DNA of 64,000 nucleotides from Capsicum annuum (GCF_002878395.1 NW_025856392.1:619554-683553); one strand, 5' to 3'. Shown: positions 13,363-26,295, counted from the stretch's first letter. Notes: generated from the letters alone by a model not told the origin. Translations and numbers: made by a program.

Positions 13363-14488
13363 CGATCTCCCACTTCGTCTTCTAAATATGGTAGTGTCTC
13401 CACTGAACCTTAACCACCGAAAAATCTCTGGAATGTAACCTCTTTACATCTATGGCTAATATAGAAGCTGGTTCATCCACAAAGGTCAACCAATCATCCA
13501 ATTGAATTGAGTCTTAATAAAGCACATACGACTCATCCACACTACATAAACATAGGATAGATACATGAAAAATAATATGAAATAATGAAAATTAAGGGGA
13601 AAAGTCCATTTCATTAAGTACCTTCCCAACTGTCTAAAGTATCTCAAATAACCCAATATTCCTTGATCGAGCTTGCCCCACGTCCCAAACCTTTTCATGC
13701 CTTTTATGGGTGACAGTCAAAGAAAATCAAAAAACCAACTCCAATCTTCAAAGCAGGAACCGTACAATCACTATAGCTCTTCTGCCTACTTTGAGCTACT
13801 TGTATCCTATCTTAAATCACCCAACCATATCCATAGCTTCATGAAGAAAGTTGGTACCGCAGGGACTAAACTTAAAAATATCATGCCAACCAATGAAAGA
13901 TCGATATGCCTACAATAAAATTCCTTAAATTGAGACATCTTAAAACTCGAACAGTAGATATTATTATGAGCAAACTCTTATAAGCCTAAATGATGTTCCC
14001 ACTTATTCTAAAGTCCATAACATATCCAATTGCCTATCAATTTGGGGAGAGCTATACTAAGGTAAAATAAAGTACTCAACCCCTCTTGGAAAAATCCTCC
14101 CAAATCTAGAAGTTAAAATTGAGCCTCTATCTTATATACTAGACAAGGAACCACTATGAAGAAAAACTATATCTCAAGCATGGATGTGAGCCAACCTCCT
14201 AGCATTAAGGGAAATATGTATAGGGATGAGATAAGCTGAATTTGTCAACCAATCTATGATGATCCAAATGTTATAAGAACCATGAGACATGCTAGGAAAC
14301 CCACTCACAGATACCATATTAATCTGCTCCTACTTCCACTCAGGACTGGGTAAGCTCTGACAAAAGCCAGTGGGTCTCAGATGCTTGACGTTTAACTACT
14401 GACAACATAAATACCAAGGTATGAAATCTGCTGCATCCTTCATTATGCCATTCCACCAGTAATAATGCTTCAAACCTCTATACCTCAA
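13340..14488 (-). pseudogene. Integrase and chromodomain of chromovirus D (fragment)
   Basis: On the minus strand, starting at 14488, an integrase zinc/core region (HYYWWNGIMKDAADFIP) is followed by a core (WKWEQINMVSVSGFP, with the expected Asp read as Val). Then comes a C-terminal block FGTWGKLDQGILGYLRYF in 13486-13698 and a chromodomain (RLHSRDFSVVKVQWRHY) near 13400. The wording differs from A, B and C, so D is a separate chromovirus family. It ends abruptly at the LTR of element C, and the rest of D (gag to RNase H) is not found on C's other side. Confidence 0.72.
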
Positions 14489-16623
14489 TAATGACCTAAA
14501 CTAGGACCTAGCCGTGATGGGTATCTCAAGTCCCACGCAGACCAGAGATCACCCCTATACCTAACCAACAAAACACAACATCCCCTAAAGTTGGATGAAT
14601 TTCGAACACATAACATGATAACTTGTAACAAACTTTAAGAAAATCAAAACATTTCTATAACCGATGACTGGATAACCAACCAACTAACATCACCCAATAC
14701 TCACAGTAATCAAAACAAAGCCATCTAAACAAAGAGCCAAAGACAATCTTAGTCAGGACATGTCTCTGACTCCGACAGATGACAGCAAGAATGAAAATGA
14801 TAGTGTTAATGATACTGAAGGAAACTATTAACTCAAATCTAAGAATGAAAGATGGTGTTTCCAGAAAATGGAAGATCACTTTTTCACCATAACACCATGA
14901 ACCTACGAACCGAACTAACCAACCTAACTTTGCACAGGAAAAGTAAAAGAAGCTTTGATGCCTATATTGCATGGGTATACAGCTTCTAGATATGGTTAGT
15001 TGGGAGAACACTAGCATGTAACTTAGGGATAAGGATAAAATAATTCCATGATCAACAGTAAACTATAGCCTGGGTTGTGTAGATCAACCATAAAAATATT
15101 TACCCTCGGGCTATATGGTGCCCAACTCTCACCCCCTGGTCAGGCCCTAGTGCATTTAACTGCACAAACTAAAGAATAATCTCATATATATGCATGGGGG
15201 ACTCAAATCCTCCAATTATATACTAAGGTGACTTAAGCACCCGATCATGTAATAATGTGCGGGGGACTCAAACATCCTAAATCAAGCAATAATTATGAGG
15301 GGGACTTGAACCACTTTAGTTAATTAGATGCCAGGTCGACAAATAAGATTTCCAGTATCGGTCATGTGGACCTCCACTTTCACTGCTCAGCTACACAACC
15401 CCCATTAAAGCCCAATAAAAAATAATTATCTTACAATTCCATTTATTGAACCAGAAAACATATTTAGGCATACATTATTGGTATCATCATATCAACTACA
15501 ATTGCAAAGTAACATCAACATACCAAAAAAATTATCATCACTCAAGGAAATTCACAACCCCCTTGGTTCAATTTTACAAATTCCAATGTTTCTCATAATT
15601 AAAAAATAATTTCACAATATTGGGTTGGGGTCATAATCACATTAAAAGTCAAGAGTTTGAGAAAATGATAGTTCCAAAGTTCATTCACCATACCAATGCA
15701 CTCACAAGTTCAAACCACAATTAAAGCATGAATAGTCATTTGTAAACCACATAAAACATTGTTTAATAAATAAGCATTCAAAAACCCTCAACCCTTATTT
15801 CAAAACAAACATAAGTATCTCATGAACAATATTTTAAAACATATGATTTTAAAAAAATTAATAATGACGGAAGAGTAACATCCTTGAAATAACAAGTGTC
15901 ACAAAAGTAATTCAACCTTTAAGCCCTTGGATGGACTACTTTTTGGAAACCCTAAGTATGGCTACTTGAGAGAATTGAAGAGAGCTTTTTGACAGTGTTT
16001 TAGTGAGTTAACAATGCTAATAAGGCACCTCCAATAGGGTTTTAGGTCATGGTTTACAATTGTTTTAGCGTGGAAATGTCCAAAGTGCCATTAATGAAAA
16101 GATTGAAAATTCTCGCAAGTGACTACGAATAACTATACAACTCGTATAGACACATTACGATTCATTACAAAGAGTGATAGTCAAGAAAGAACCACCAATA
16201 CCTCATAATGCTCTGGCTGTGATTTATACCACCAACTCATAAATACACTTAAATACTCTTAACAACTTCTTGTACTCAAGACAACAACAATTTGGGATGA
16301 CAAACTGTACACCCTACGACTGGGACATAACGACTCAACATGAGCCTTTACGACTCGTGGACTCAAGTCATAATAAAAAAATGTCTTGGGCAAAACTTTA
16401 TGGACACCTTACGATTTGGTCCTTATGACACATAATAAGTCTTGATAACTAGTTGAGAACCACTCATACTAAGAGCAGAATACTATGCCACTTGTTCGGA
16501 TTAAATTATGAATGAGTCCTACGACCTATCATGACTCCCTACGACTCATCAAAGGAGCCATAGTTAGGATTGTGAGGATAAAATTTCAATAATTCGCAAG
16601 GACTAAAATTCTGGGGCATTACA
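14489..16623 (-). repeat. 3' LTR of gypsy element C
   Basis: Direct repeat partner of 21682-23927, about 2.13 kb. The ends are decayed (taatgacc versus tcataacc in the other copy), and the right end is GCATTACA followed at once by the polypurine tract. Shared landmarks include 'ccgatgactgg', 'gaacactagcatgta', 'gggactcaaa' and 'gtgactacgaat'. A 120-codon open frame at 14655-15017 lies within it and is matched in the other LTR by a stop-ridden version, so it is not treated as a gene. Confidence 0.83.
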
Positions 16624-16637
16624 TTCCCCTCCTTAAG
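16624..16637 (-). other. Polypurine tract of element C
   Basis: Minus-strand reading CTTAAGGAGGGGAA directly before the 3' LTR start (TGTAATG). Same place and kind as the tracts of A and B. Confidence 0.72.
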
Positions 16638-16819
16638 ATCATTCATCCTCGAACAATAGGACAAGGCATTTATTAGCATGATTTGACTCCACATACCACT
16701 ACTCTTACCTTTTATAACAACATAAAACCAAGACGCCAAGGAAATATCCATTTCCTTTAACAAAGTTAGAAAACAAAGATGTTAAGGAATATACATACCT
16801 CAAGCACGATTATCCAAAA

Positions 16820-17010
16820 TGGGAAAAAAGAATGGATACTTGGACTTTTTTTCCTTTTTCGTTTCCCAAGAGTCTTTGTCAACCTTTTGGTTTCTCTAAA
16901 GAACCTTTACTGAAACCACCTCTTTTGTTTGCAACTGACAGACTTGCCGATCAAAAATATCAACTAGGACCTCCTCATAGGAAAATAAATCTAAAATACC
17001 AACCTCCTCT
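16820..17010 (-). pseudogene. Chromodomain of element C
   Basis: The minus-strand frame gives SYEEVLVDIFDRQV, then EVVSVKVLWRNQKVDKDSWE, a nearly intact chromodomain. It is the best preserved of the four in the window and supports the Del/Tekay-type assignment of this element. Confidence 0.78.
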
Positions 17011-17186
17011 AAGGGAACAACTATTGAATTATCACCCACATACTTTCTTAACATCTAAACATAAAACACCAGATGAATCGATCACAAACTAGAAGGAAAC
17101 TCTAATTAATATGCGACATTACTAGCCCTCTTTAAAACCATGTATGGAAAAACATAACGGGGAATGAGTTTCCCATTCCTATAAAA

Positions 17187-17970
17187 TCATGTCACTCCCT
17201 TCATGGGAGACATCTTTAGAAATACCCTATCACCAACACTAAACTCCAAATCCCATTGCCTTATATCTGCATAGGACTTTTTGTGAGTTTGGGCGGCCTT
17301 AAGTCTATCCCGAATCACATTCACCTTCTCATTTGCTTGGTGAACCAGATTCAAACCAAATAACTTATTTTCACTAACCTCAAACCACCAACTAGGATAT
17401 CTATACCTCCTACCATATAAGGCCTCAAATGGACCCATCCTTATTCTAGAGTGATAACTATTGTTGTAATCAAATTCTATGACATGATAGTGGTCAACCA
17501 ACTACCTCAAAATCAAAAACACAATCCTGAAGCAAATCTTCCAAGGCATGAATTGTCTTTTTTTCTTGCTCATCCATCTGCGGGTGGAAAACAGTACTAA
17601 GGGATACCTTAGTCCCTAAACCTAACTAGAACAATCTCCAAAAGTGTTATGAGAACTCAATACCCCTATCAAGTATGATGGAAACTGGATTACCATGCAA
17701 CTTCATGATATCCTGAATGAACATCTTGGCATAATCCTCAAAAGATAAATTAGTCCTTACTGGTAAGAAGTGAGCATACACCGTCATCCAATCCATGATG
17801 ACCCAAATCAAATCAAACTGTTGCTGAGACTTCAGAGAACCCGTAACAAAATATATATTAACTATCTCCCATTGCCATACTGATATATCAATCTCCCGAG
17901 TGTACCCACCAGACCTTAAGTGCTTTACCTTCAATTGCTAACACACCATGCACTTAGCCATAAAATTTAC
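17187..17970 (-). pseudogene. Integrase of element C (catalytic Asp lost)
   Basis: Frames 17647-17934 and 17187-17501 cover the core and C-terminal part. The core contains WQWEIVNIYFVTGS, where the usual MDF or VDF is IYF, so the first catalytic Asp is Tyr. LDRGIEFS keeps the second. The later piece has YNNSYHSRIRMGPFEALYGR and VGDRVFLKMSPMKGV, standard gypsy integrase C-terminal blocks. Stops lie between the frames. Confidence 0.83.
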
Positions 17971-18339
17971 CACTTTTTGCTTCATATTCTATAACAAATA
18001 AATCTCTTTGAGATACTCATAAGCTTCGGCCAAAATTCTTCCTCTCAACCCATCAGTATTGAGAATACATAATCTACCTTGGTACCTCAAGATACCATCA
18101 CCACTACTCTCAAAAACCATCACTTTTTGCCTACCTACATCATTCTTTATTTACATCAGAATAGGATCAAACATCTACTTCTCCTTTACTTAAGCACTAA
18201 GAGATGATTTTGCCACCTCTTGAAGAACCATACCACCATTCTCAGATTCTAGGAGGTGAACACCTTGATTATCCAAATGGTTAATATCCTTCACTAAATC
18301 CCACTTCTACTCATCCACGTGAGACAAGCTTTACATGGA

Positions 18340-18740
18340 CAACTTGCTAAGTATATCAACAACCACGTTAGCTTTACCTAGATGATAGTGAAGACTGTTG
18401 TCATAATCCTTGAGAAACTCAAACCATATCCTTTACCTAAGATTCAATTCTTTTTGGGTGAACATGTATTGTAGGCTCTTATGATCAGAACAAGTATCAA
18501 CAAGGACCTCATATAAATAATAACACGAAATCCATGATGCAAACCCCATAGCTAACAACTCCAAATCATGGGTTAGATAAGTCATCTCATGAACTTTCAA
18601 CTATATAGAAGCATAAGCAACCACCTTCCCATACAACATCAACACATAACCTAGTCCCACTCGGGATGTATCACAATAGATAACAAAACCATCAGCGACC
18701 TTAAGCAGAGTGAAGAGGGGAGTTAGAGTCAACTTATCCT
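18340..18740 (-). pseudogene. RNase H of element C
   Basis: Minus-strand blocks YCDTSRVGLGYVLM, GKVVAYAS, THDLELLAMGFA, CSDHKSLQYMFTQKELNLR and KANVV.VDILSKLSM identify the domain. The acidic residues of YCD, HDLE and SDHK are still readable, but stops interrupt the frame several times. Confidence 0.75.
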
Positions 18741-18879
18741 TCAGCTTCTCAAAACTACCATCACAATCATCAAACTACTAGAATTTCACCTTCTCCTGAG
18801 TCAATTTACTCATCATAATAGTAATAGAAGAGAAACTTTCCACAAACATTCTATAGTAGTAGGCTAAACTCCAAATGAT

Positions 18880-19740
18880 CCGAATCTCAGATTGCATCAT
18901 GGGTCTAGGCTAATTCTTAACCACTGTAACCTTCTATGGATCCACTATGATCCATTCACTTGAAACAACATAACCTAGATAACTCACAACATTCATCCAT
19001 AACTCACACTTAGAGAATTTTGCATACAAACTTTGATCGTTTAAGGTCTACAATAAAAGGTAAAGGTGATCGACATGATCTACCTCACTCTTAGTATAGA
19101 CCAAAATGACTTCAATAAAGAAAATAACAAAAACATCCAAGAACTAAGGTAAAACCCAATTCATAAGATCCATAAATTCTTTCAAGGCATTAATCAAACC
19201 GAAGGATATAACCAAATACTCAAAGTGACCACGCTACATTTAGAAAAAACTTTTGGGGATATCACCCCCTTAATATTAAACTTATGGTAACCCGACCAAA
19301 GATCAATCTTAGAAAAGAACTTAGCACCCTAAAGCTGATCGTATAGATCATCAATTTTCGAAAGTGGGTACTTATTCTTCACAGTCACCTTATTCAATTG
19401 GCGATAATCAATGCACATTCAAAGGGAACCATCCTTCTTACACATGATAAGAATAGGAGCACTCCATAAGAGACACTAGGGCAGATAAAACATTTGTCAA
19501 GAAGATATTTCAACTACTTCTTGAGTTCTTTCAACTTGGCTAAAGCTTTTTGGAAAGAGGAATAAAAATAGGATTTGTGCTCGAAAGAAGATCAATCCCA
19601 AAATAAATTTTCCTATTGGGAGAAATACCAGGAAGATCATCAAGAAACACCTTGGGAAATTCACAAACCACGGGAAAAGTCTGCAAAGTATAACCTTTAG
19701 ATCTAGAATCCATAGCATGCACTAAGTTATAGAGGCACCC
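18880..19740 (-). pseudogene. Reverse transcriptase of element C (active site lost)
   Basis: Reading on the minus strand shows IYFGIDLLSSTNPI at the N-terminal side (19540-19722), then KIDLWSGYHK. At 19108-19119 the catalytic box reads FIEV in place of FIDD, so both Asp are replaced. Stops and frame changes separate the blocks. Identity as gypsy RT is clear. Confidence 0.82.
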
Positions 19741-19799
19741 TTTAGAAAATAATTTTTAGGCTCTAAGATATGAAATAAACCTTCCGTTAGGTACTAGTG

Positions 19800-20160
19800 A
19801 ACTACCTTCCCATTTGATTCCCGAATTATTTTGGAAATGAAAACTGACCCATCACGTCCGACAATCAAAAGATACATAGCATAAATGGAACCAATCTATC
19901 CCCAAAATCACATCGAAGTTTAACATTTCTAACTCAATTAGATCTACCAATGTCTCCCTACTATGGACCTATAGAAAATGACCATGTAGACCTTTCTAGC
20001 AATAATGAATTTACCCACAGGGGTATACACAGAGAAGGGATTCAAAATACACTCGGGATCAAAACCAAAAGAAATAGCCACATAAGGGGTGACATAAAAA
20101 AAAGTAGACCCAAGATCAAGTAGACAATATACATCACAAGAATTGAGCTTGAGCATAACA
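19800..20160 (-). pseudogene. Aspartic protease of element C
   Basis: Frame 19944-20156 contains CLLDLGSTFFYVTPYVAISF, the retropepsin catalytic block with its Asp kept (DLGS; relatives here read DPGS or DTGS). The later part of the domain, which should contain a GMDWL-like block, is scattered in other frames below 19940. Confidence 0.78.
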
Positions 20161-20179
20161 TTAACAACATCGGTGGAAA

Positions 20180-21300
20180 CCTAAGAATCTTGACTAGTGG
20201 AAAGAGTGTACAAACGATTTTGACAAGTGCCATAGCCAAAAGAGGAAGTTGCACTTTTGATGCGAGAGCTGGCAAAGTAGCAATTGGAATTTTATTTGCC
20301 CTAGAATCTATCTTAGAAAAATAATCCCTCTACATATGACCAATGTAACAACATTTATAACACGTATTCCTGCTTTCCTAGCAAAAACCCCGACATGACT
20401 TAACACAAAATCCATAAAAAAGATACGATGGTGTTGATGAGCCTCAGTAGCCTGCAACTGGGCTCCGTTTTGTCTAAACCCACTATCATACAATTAATGA
20501 CAATCTTCTGATATCTTTAGATAATGAGCTTTAACGGTTGAATAGAAATTAAAATTGCCCCTTTTCTTCTTTGACAACCTTCCACCATTTGTACCACATT
20601 GTTGATGACCATTACCCTGATCCAAATAGTTAAACTTCTAACTCTGCCTTTCTCTCGTCTCCACTTGCTTCTTATTTTCTACTTCCACTTATTGCATATA
20701 CACCAAAAGTCTAGAGATGTCAATATCTTTGTTCAATAAGGTAGCCTTACTCTCCAAGATCAACTCACGAGACAACCCAGGGGAAAATTCATCATTCTAG
20801 ACCTTATGATAGAAACCAACTATAAGGAATAATCTAATAATAGATAAAACTTGAAGGCATATTCCTTTACTGACATACTCCCTTACTTCATATTCATAAA
20901 CTCCTTGTCCTTTACCTTTCTCAACTCTTATAGAAACAACCAATCAAGGAAAGTATTACAAAAATAATCCCATAAAGTAGAACCAACATCATCACCCCTA
21001 GACTATTCCCACTCCTCATACCATTGGTATCTACATCCTTCGACTGATAAGCAGCAAACTCTATACCCTCCATATTATTAGCATACATCACACGAAAGAT
21101 ATTTTTACCTTATCAATAGAGTTTTAAGGATTTTCCTCAACTTTCGAATAAATGATAAAAGAAGGACTCAACATCATAAATTGGCCAACCCTAATGACCT
21201 CAGATAGTGGAGCAACAAAAGTGACACACTTAGTCTGGAAGTCCACCAATTGGGTAAGTAAATGAATTAACTAGTAAAAATCAACATTAGACACACCAAC
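20180..21300 (-). pseudogene. Gag of element C with zinc knuckle
   Basis: Degenerate gag between the primer site and protease. At 20321-20362 the minus strand reads C-YK-C-CYIG-H-M*RD-Y: the CCHC knuckle spacing with a stop inside and the last Cys changed to Tyr. The rest is too broken to define a start codon. Confidence 0.6.
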
Positions 21301-21662
21301 CTAGGGTCCTTGAGTAGGATAGGTAGAATCGGTAGAACTATCTTGGTGCAATCAGAAGCAGCGACTCTAGACCGAGTTTCAACTCCTAGAGCAGGACAAC
21401 CTCCATCCACATTTTCCTAAGACTAAATAGAAGAGTTTCCACAAGTATTAGATCTTTTAGGAGACAATATTTGAAAAGCTAACACACTAAAATTAAAAGA
21501 GATTTAAGAACATAGACTCTATATCTTAAAATAAAACAACAAGAAAGGGAAACATTCCTAAATGTCTCATAGCCTCTCCCTAATAAGTGTGGCAAACTAC
21601 ACACCCATAAATAAGACTCTACTTGACATAACTTTGTTGGACACCCAATGTCACTAAACCTA

Positions 21663-21675
21663 GGCTCTGATACCA
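21663..21675 (-). other. tRNA-iMet primer binding site of element C
   Basis: Minus-strand TGGTATCAGAGCC, a perfect match to the complement of the initiator tRNA-Met 3' end, about six bases inside the 5' LTR. It sets the orientation of C. Confidence 0.88.
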
Positions 21676-21681
21676 TTTTTT

Positions 21682-23927
21682 TCATAACCCAAACAACCTC
21701 CTGACCTTGATGGGCATGTCAAATCACATGTGGACTGGAGATCACCACCTGCACCTAATAAACCAAACACAAAATCCCCCAATGTTGGATTAATTCTGAA
21801 CATATATATATATATATATATTTATAATAGCATGCAAAAAGTTTAAAGAAAATCAAAACATGTCTATAACCGACGATTGATGAATGGCCAACCAATGGAC
21901 CAACTTCACCCAATACCCACAGTAATCCAAACATACACTTCTAAACAAGAAGAAAAAACCAATCTTGGCCGGGATATAATCCTGATTCTGATAGATTACC
22001 ATAAGAATGAAAATGATAATGTTAATGATAATAAAAGTAACTATCTACTCTGATCTAAGAATGAAAGTTTGAGAAATGCCTAAGCCTTTCGAGAAATGGA
22101 AGCTTAGAACATCACCACAACACCATGAACTAATAGATAGAGCTGAACGACCTTACTCTTCATAGAAAAAGTACAAGATGCTCTAGTTATTGTATCACGT
22201 GGGGATACAATGTTCAAAGATAGATAGTAGGGTGAACACTAGCATGTAGCTCAGGGATAAGGATAATATAATGACATAATCAAAAGTATAAAATCTTTCA
22301 AAACAAATGCCCATAATAAAATGCAGATACATATAGATATATCACATGTTGGAATAAGGCTTACCATGCACTTTAAAACTTTAGCCTGGGTTGTGTAGCT
22401 CAATTGTCATAACATGTACCCACAGGCTATATGGGCCCCAGCTTTTACATATATGTCGGGACCTAGTGCGTGTAGCTGCATAAATTAAAGAATATTCTCA
22501 TAAAATGCACAGGGGACTCAAATCTCCCAATCATAAGGTGACTTAAGCACTCGATCAAGTAATAATGTACGAAGGACTAAAACACGCAAATCATTCAACA
22601 ATAATTGGGGAGGCTCGAATTTGCCTAGTCAATTAAACTCCTACATCTACATAGAGAGTTTTCAGTATAGGTCACTCGGACCTCCACATTAATGATTCAG
22701 CTACACAACCCCCATTAAAGCCCAATTAAATATTTTTCACACAGTCACATTCATTGAACCACAATACATATTAAGGCACATATTATTGGTATCATCATAC
22801 CAACTACACTTGTAAGGTAATATCAACATGCCAAAAATATTATCATCCCTTTGGGAAATTTAAAACCCCTTTGGTTCAATTTTAAAAATTTCTATATTAC
22901 TCAAAATTAAAAACTAATATCACAATATGGGGTTGAGGTCATAATCACTTTAAAAGTTACAGGTTTGGGAAAATCATAACTCCCTAATCATTAACTGTAT
23001 CTATGTACCCACAAGTTCAAACCACAATAAAGCATGAATAATATATGTAAATAATAGGAAAACATTATTCAATCAATAAGCATTCAAAAATCCTCAACCA
23101 TTATTTCAAAGCAAACATAAATATCTCATGAACAATAATTTAAAACATATGCTTTTAACTAATTAACAATGAGGGAATAGTAACATACCTGAAATAACAA
23201 GTTTTACAAAAGGAATTCAACGCTTAAGCACTAGGGTGAACTACTTCTTAGAAACCCTATATATGACTTCTTGATAGAATTGAAGAGAGATTTTTGAAAG
23301 TGTTAGAGAGATAATAATGCTAATGGGGTCCCCAATATGGTCATAGGTCATGGGTTACAATTGGGGTAGAGAGGAAATATCTAATGTGCCCTTAATAAAA
23401 AAGATTGTAAATTATCGCAAGTGACTATGAGTCACAATAGGAATAGTATAGACACATTACAAATTCTCACAATTAGTCGTAGTTAAGTCAGAACCGCTAA
23501 AACCCGATACAGCTCTAGATATAATTAATAACACTAACTCTTAACCATACTTAATAACTTATAACAACTTCTCGTACTCAAGATAATTAAAAGTTTAGAC
23601 GACATACTTCACACCTTATGACTTAGACATAATGATTCTTCATAAGTCTTTATGACTCATGGCCTCAAGTCGTAATGAAGACAATGCCTTGGGCTAAACT
23701 TTTTAGACACCTGAAGATGTGGTCCTTACGACCCTTAAGAAGTCTTGATGACTAGTTAAGAGCTATTTGTACTCAAAGCAGAATACTAAGCCAATTGGTT
23801 TGATTAAGTTATGATTGAGTCCTTGAAATAGGTCATGACTCAGTACGACTTATCAGGGGAGTCGTAGTCAAGAGAGTAAGGATAAAATTTTAGAAATTCT
23901 AAAGGACCAAAAACTCAGGGTGTAACA
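21682..23927 (-). repeat. 5' LTR of gypsy element C
   Basis: About 2.25 kb, pairing with 14489-16623. It starts with a mutated end (tcataaccc) and ends GGGTGTAACA. It contains an (AT)n run at about 21803-21823 that the other LTR lacks, so the run grew after insertion. Many scattered differences between the two LTRs show that the insertion is old. Confidence 0.83.
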
Positions 23928-24162
23928 ATATCTTAATTATCCAAGGGTGAATTAATGTTTTTTAGTTATAAACCTCATGCAGTATCAACTAAATCAAGTC
24001 ATTGATTCTTAGAACAGAAATATAATCATCAAATCTTAAAATCATTAACACCTAAGGTACCCCCTTTGGACTCACCCCTTAGTACTTGATCACAAATTCT
24101 AAAGTCTACTATACACAAACTAATAGCTCAATATATGCTCGAATAAGATAGACCTAAGCTCA
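23928..24162. other. Unassigned spacer
   Basis: AT-rich sequence between the right LTR of C and the next LTR start. It does not look like the missing part of element D, which would be expected if C had simply inserted into D. No gene or repeat is recognised. Confidence 0.3.
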
Positions 24163-25155
24163 TGTAGTGATCCTATAGGTTATTTCTTGTGATTTTGCTT
24201 ATTTTAAGCATTGGAGATTTTTCATAGCTTCCCCAAGTCATTTATGACTTACGGGAACTAATAGTTTGGTTATCGGACAGTCCATTTGGATTTTAGAATT
24301 ATTTCCTTATTTAGAAGTCTTCGTTTATTCCAAATGGCCACCAAGTAAAAACCACAATAAAATGATATTAGATGTATATTCTAACTATGGCATCAGCTCT
24401 AGAATATCAATTTTAGGTTAGGTAGACATTGGGTTCAGGTCCCGTTGTACCCAAACTTATTTTGACCTACTGGTCAAAAAGTTGATAAATTAGAAATTTA
24501 GATATGGGGCCCACATTTGTTCAAAATGACCTTGGATAGAAAATCCAATATTTCCAACACATCCAGAATATTAAAAATAGTATGGTTGAATATTTTGTTT
24601 AATCATATTGGATTCTGGATACATCCCAAGGCATTCGTCAAAACATGGAATATATTCCAAGTTTCAGCTGTTATTTAGAGAAACAAAGGTACTGTGATCA
24701 GAGAGGATGTATCACAATCATGACACTGTGGTCGCAGACCGTGTGTTTGCAATCGCTTGAATTGAGGGCCTAGGAAGTGATATTTAAATGCCCTTCTTAG
24801 TTGAAAATTAGCAACTTCTCCATTGTCTTGAGTCCCACATACCTTAATAGAGTGTTTAGAATTCAAATTGAATCTTGGTTGATGATTGGAAGCTTGAATA
24901 ACTTGCATATTCATGATTAAAATCTCATTTAAGGTATGAATCCTTCATTTATAGTGTTGAATTCTTCATTATTTGACCTAAAACAACAACTGGCTTGAGA
25001 CTTTATTTTAGCTGAAATATGCTTGATTTTTACTCATTTATTGAGGGATATAACTCCTTAATGGTAATTGAACAATAGGTTAGTCTCAGACACTAATTTT
25101 CTATAAGTGGGACCCACTTAGGATTTTTTAGTGTCATTTTGGCACCGAAGCACAA
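24163..25155 (+). repeat. Truncated LTR, plus orientation (family of 33758-36356)
   Basis: Starts TGTAGTGATCC, the inverted form of the right end of the LTR at 33758-36356 (...GGATCATTACA). It shares 'agtcatttatgact...aactaatagtttggtta' with it. Further along, 'tatgggacccac...gtgtcattttgg' matches 61250-61330 inverted. It stops near 25155, where the base composition changes and the pararetroviral DNA begins. Confidence 0.6.
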
Positions 25156-25159
25156 TGAT

Positions 25160-26225
25160 TAGTACTTACTAACTTATCTTCATAATCAAATATTTTTTCC
25201 TATATTATTTTCTTTATGTCTTCTAATTCTAAGTCTTTTGTGATATATAAAACTAGTATCTTAGTTTCATCAGATATATATCTTGTCATATTATGCATAT
25301 TAAGGTTAGGTTTCTATAAATAACTTGGATAACTTGGAATTGGATTCTAGTAATTAATTGCTTTATCATAGTATTTATTAGTTTTTTATTTTAATCTTAA
25401 TAATTCATCTATATTTTCATTAAGGAATTTTATATATTTTATATCTTTAGTTTTCATATATTCTTCTAAATTTATTTTCATTAGATTTTCTATTAATTGT
25501 ATATTTTTTATATCCATTTTCCAATATTCTAAATATACGTAATTTATCATTGTTGATGTGTAGGTTTGGTATGTAAGTATTTATAAGAATAAGTAGGTAG
25601 GTGAGGTATGTAATTTATTCTAGTCATAAAATATTTCTCAAATATTTTTTTCAATATGATTTTTCTTATATCTACAATTTATATATCCTTAAGTACATAC
25701 AAAACAAGTATTTTAAATTTATCTACCATTTCGCCAAATAAATAAGTATTCATTTTTCATATGATGTTTTTTTCAAAATATTCCCTTCAATCATACACAT
25801 AACAAAATATGACCATTTTAGATTACTGTATACTAGATTATTGTTAAATAACATGTTCTTCGGTCACTATTAGCATGGTAATCTGGATATTTTTCCCTTA
25901 AACAATGCCTCTACTCTGGCTACTCCCTATCATGGCTTTCTTGCATTACTGGTTTCACGTTTAGGATGGCATAGATCTTAGGGATTTTTCTTCTTTTCCA
26001 CTTTACTAATAAACTTCTTAACATGCTATTTTTCGAATAATTCTACTATAAAGTAACTATCATCAACTTATTTTATCATATCATGATTGTCAGGAATTTA
26101 TGAATTTAGCTATTCATAATCGTAAATAAATATACCTGTTTTGGTAGGTTTGATAATTCTGGGCTTTGTTTATCCATAGCTTTTCCTTGGAAATATATCT
26201 ATTTTTTATTAGATATTCAACAGTT
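25160..26225 (-). pseudogene. Pararetroviral leader and unidentified ORF remnant
   Basis: This lies downstream of the viral TATA box on the minus strand. Two short segments resemble each other: one near 25680 reads FKILVLYVLKD...DIRKII and one near 25230 reads TKILVLYITKD...DIKKII, each followed by an (E/K)KIF segment. Between them, at about 25390-25560, is an open stretch rich in Lys, Ile and Asn. It could be a viral first ORF with an internal duplication, or a second viral copy. It does not match the first ORF at 31554-32364. No primer-site-like TGGTATCA was found here. Confidence 0.4.
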
Positions 26226-26226
26226 T

Positions 26227-26232
26227 TTTATT
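26227..26232 (-). terminator. Viral-type poly(A) signal
   Basis: Minus-strand AATAAA about 65 bases downstream of the TATA box at 26296-26304. In caulimovirids the poly(A) signal lies shortly after the transcription start, so that the full-length RNA has a terminal repeat. The spacing fits that design. Confidence 0.5.
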
Positions 26233-26295
26233 TACAAAAGAGGAGGCTTGCTTTCAATATATGAAAGTCTGTCCTCTAACTGAGCAAATGCTCTG

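Larger units (their letters stand above)
16624..21681 (-). mobile_element. Ty3/gypsy chromovirus C, internal region
   Basis: About 5.06 kb between two LTRs, all read on the minus strand: primer site 21663-21675, gag, knuckle 20321-20362, protease about 19944-20156, RT, RNase H, integrase, chromodomain and polypurine tract. The layout equals that of A and B but the sequence is a different family. All proteins are interrupted. No matching target duplication is seen: the left flank is ctcaa and the right is atatc. Confidence 0.86.

Noticed and set aside
14655..15017. 120-codon minus-strand open frame
   Set aside because: It lies within the 3' LTR of element C, and the matching place in the 5' LTR has stops. 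It has no recognised domain.
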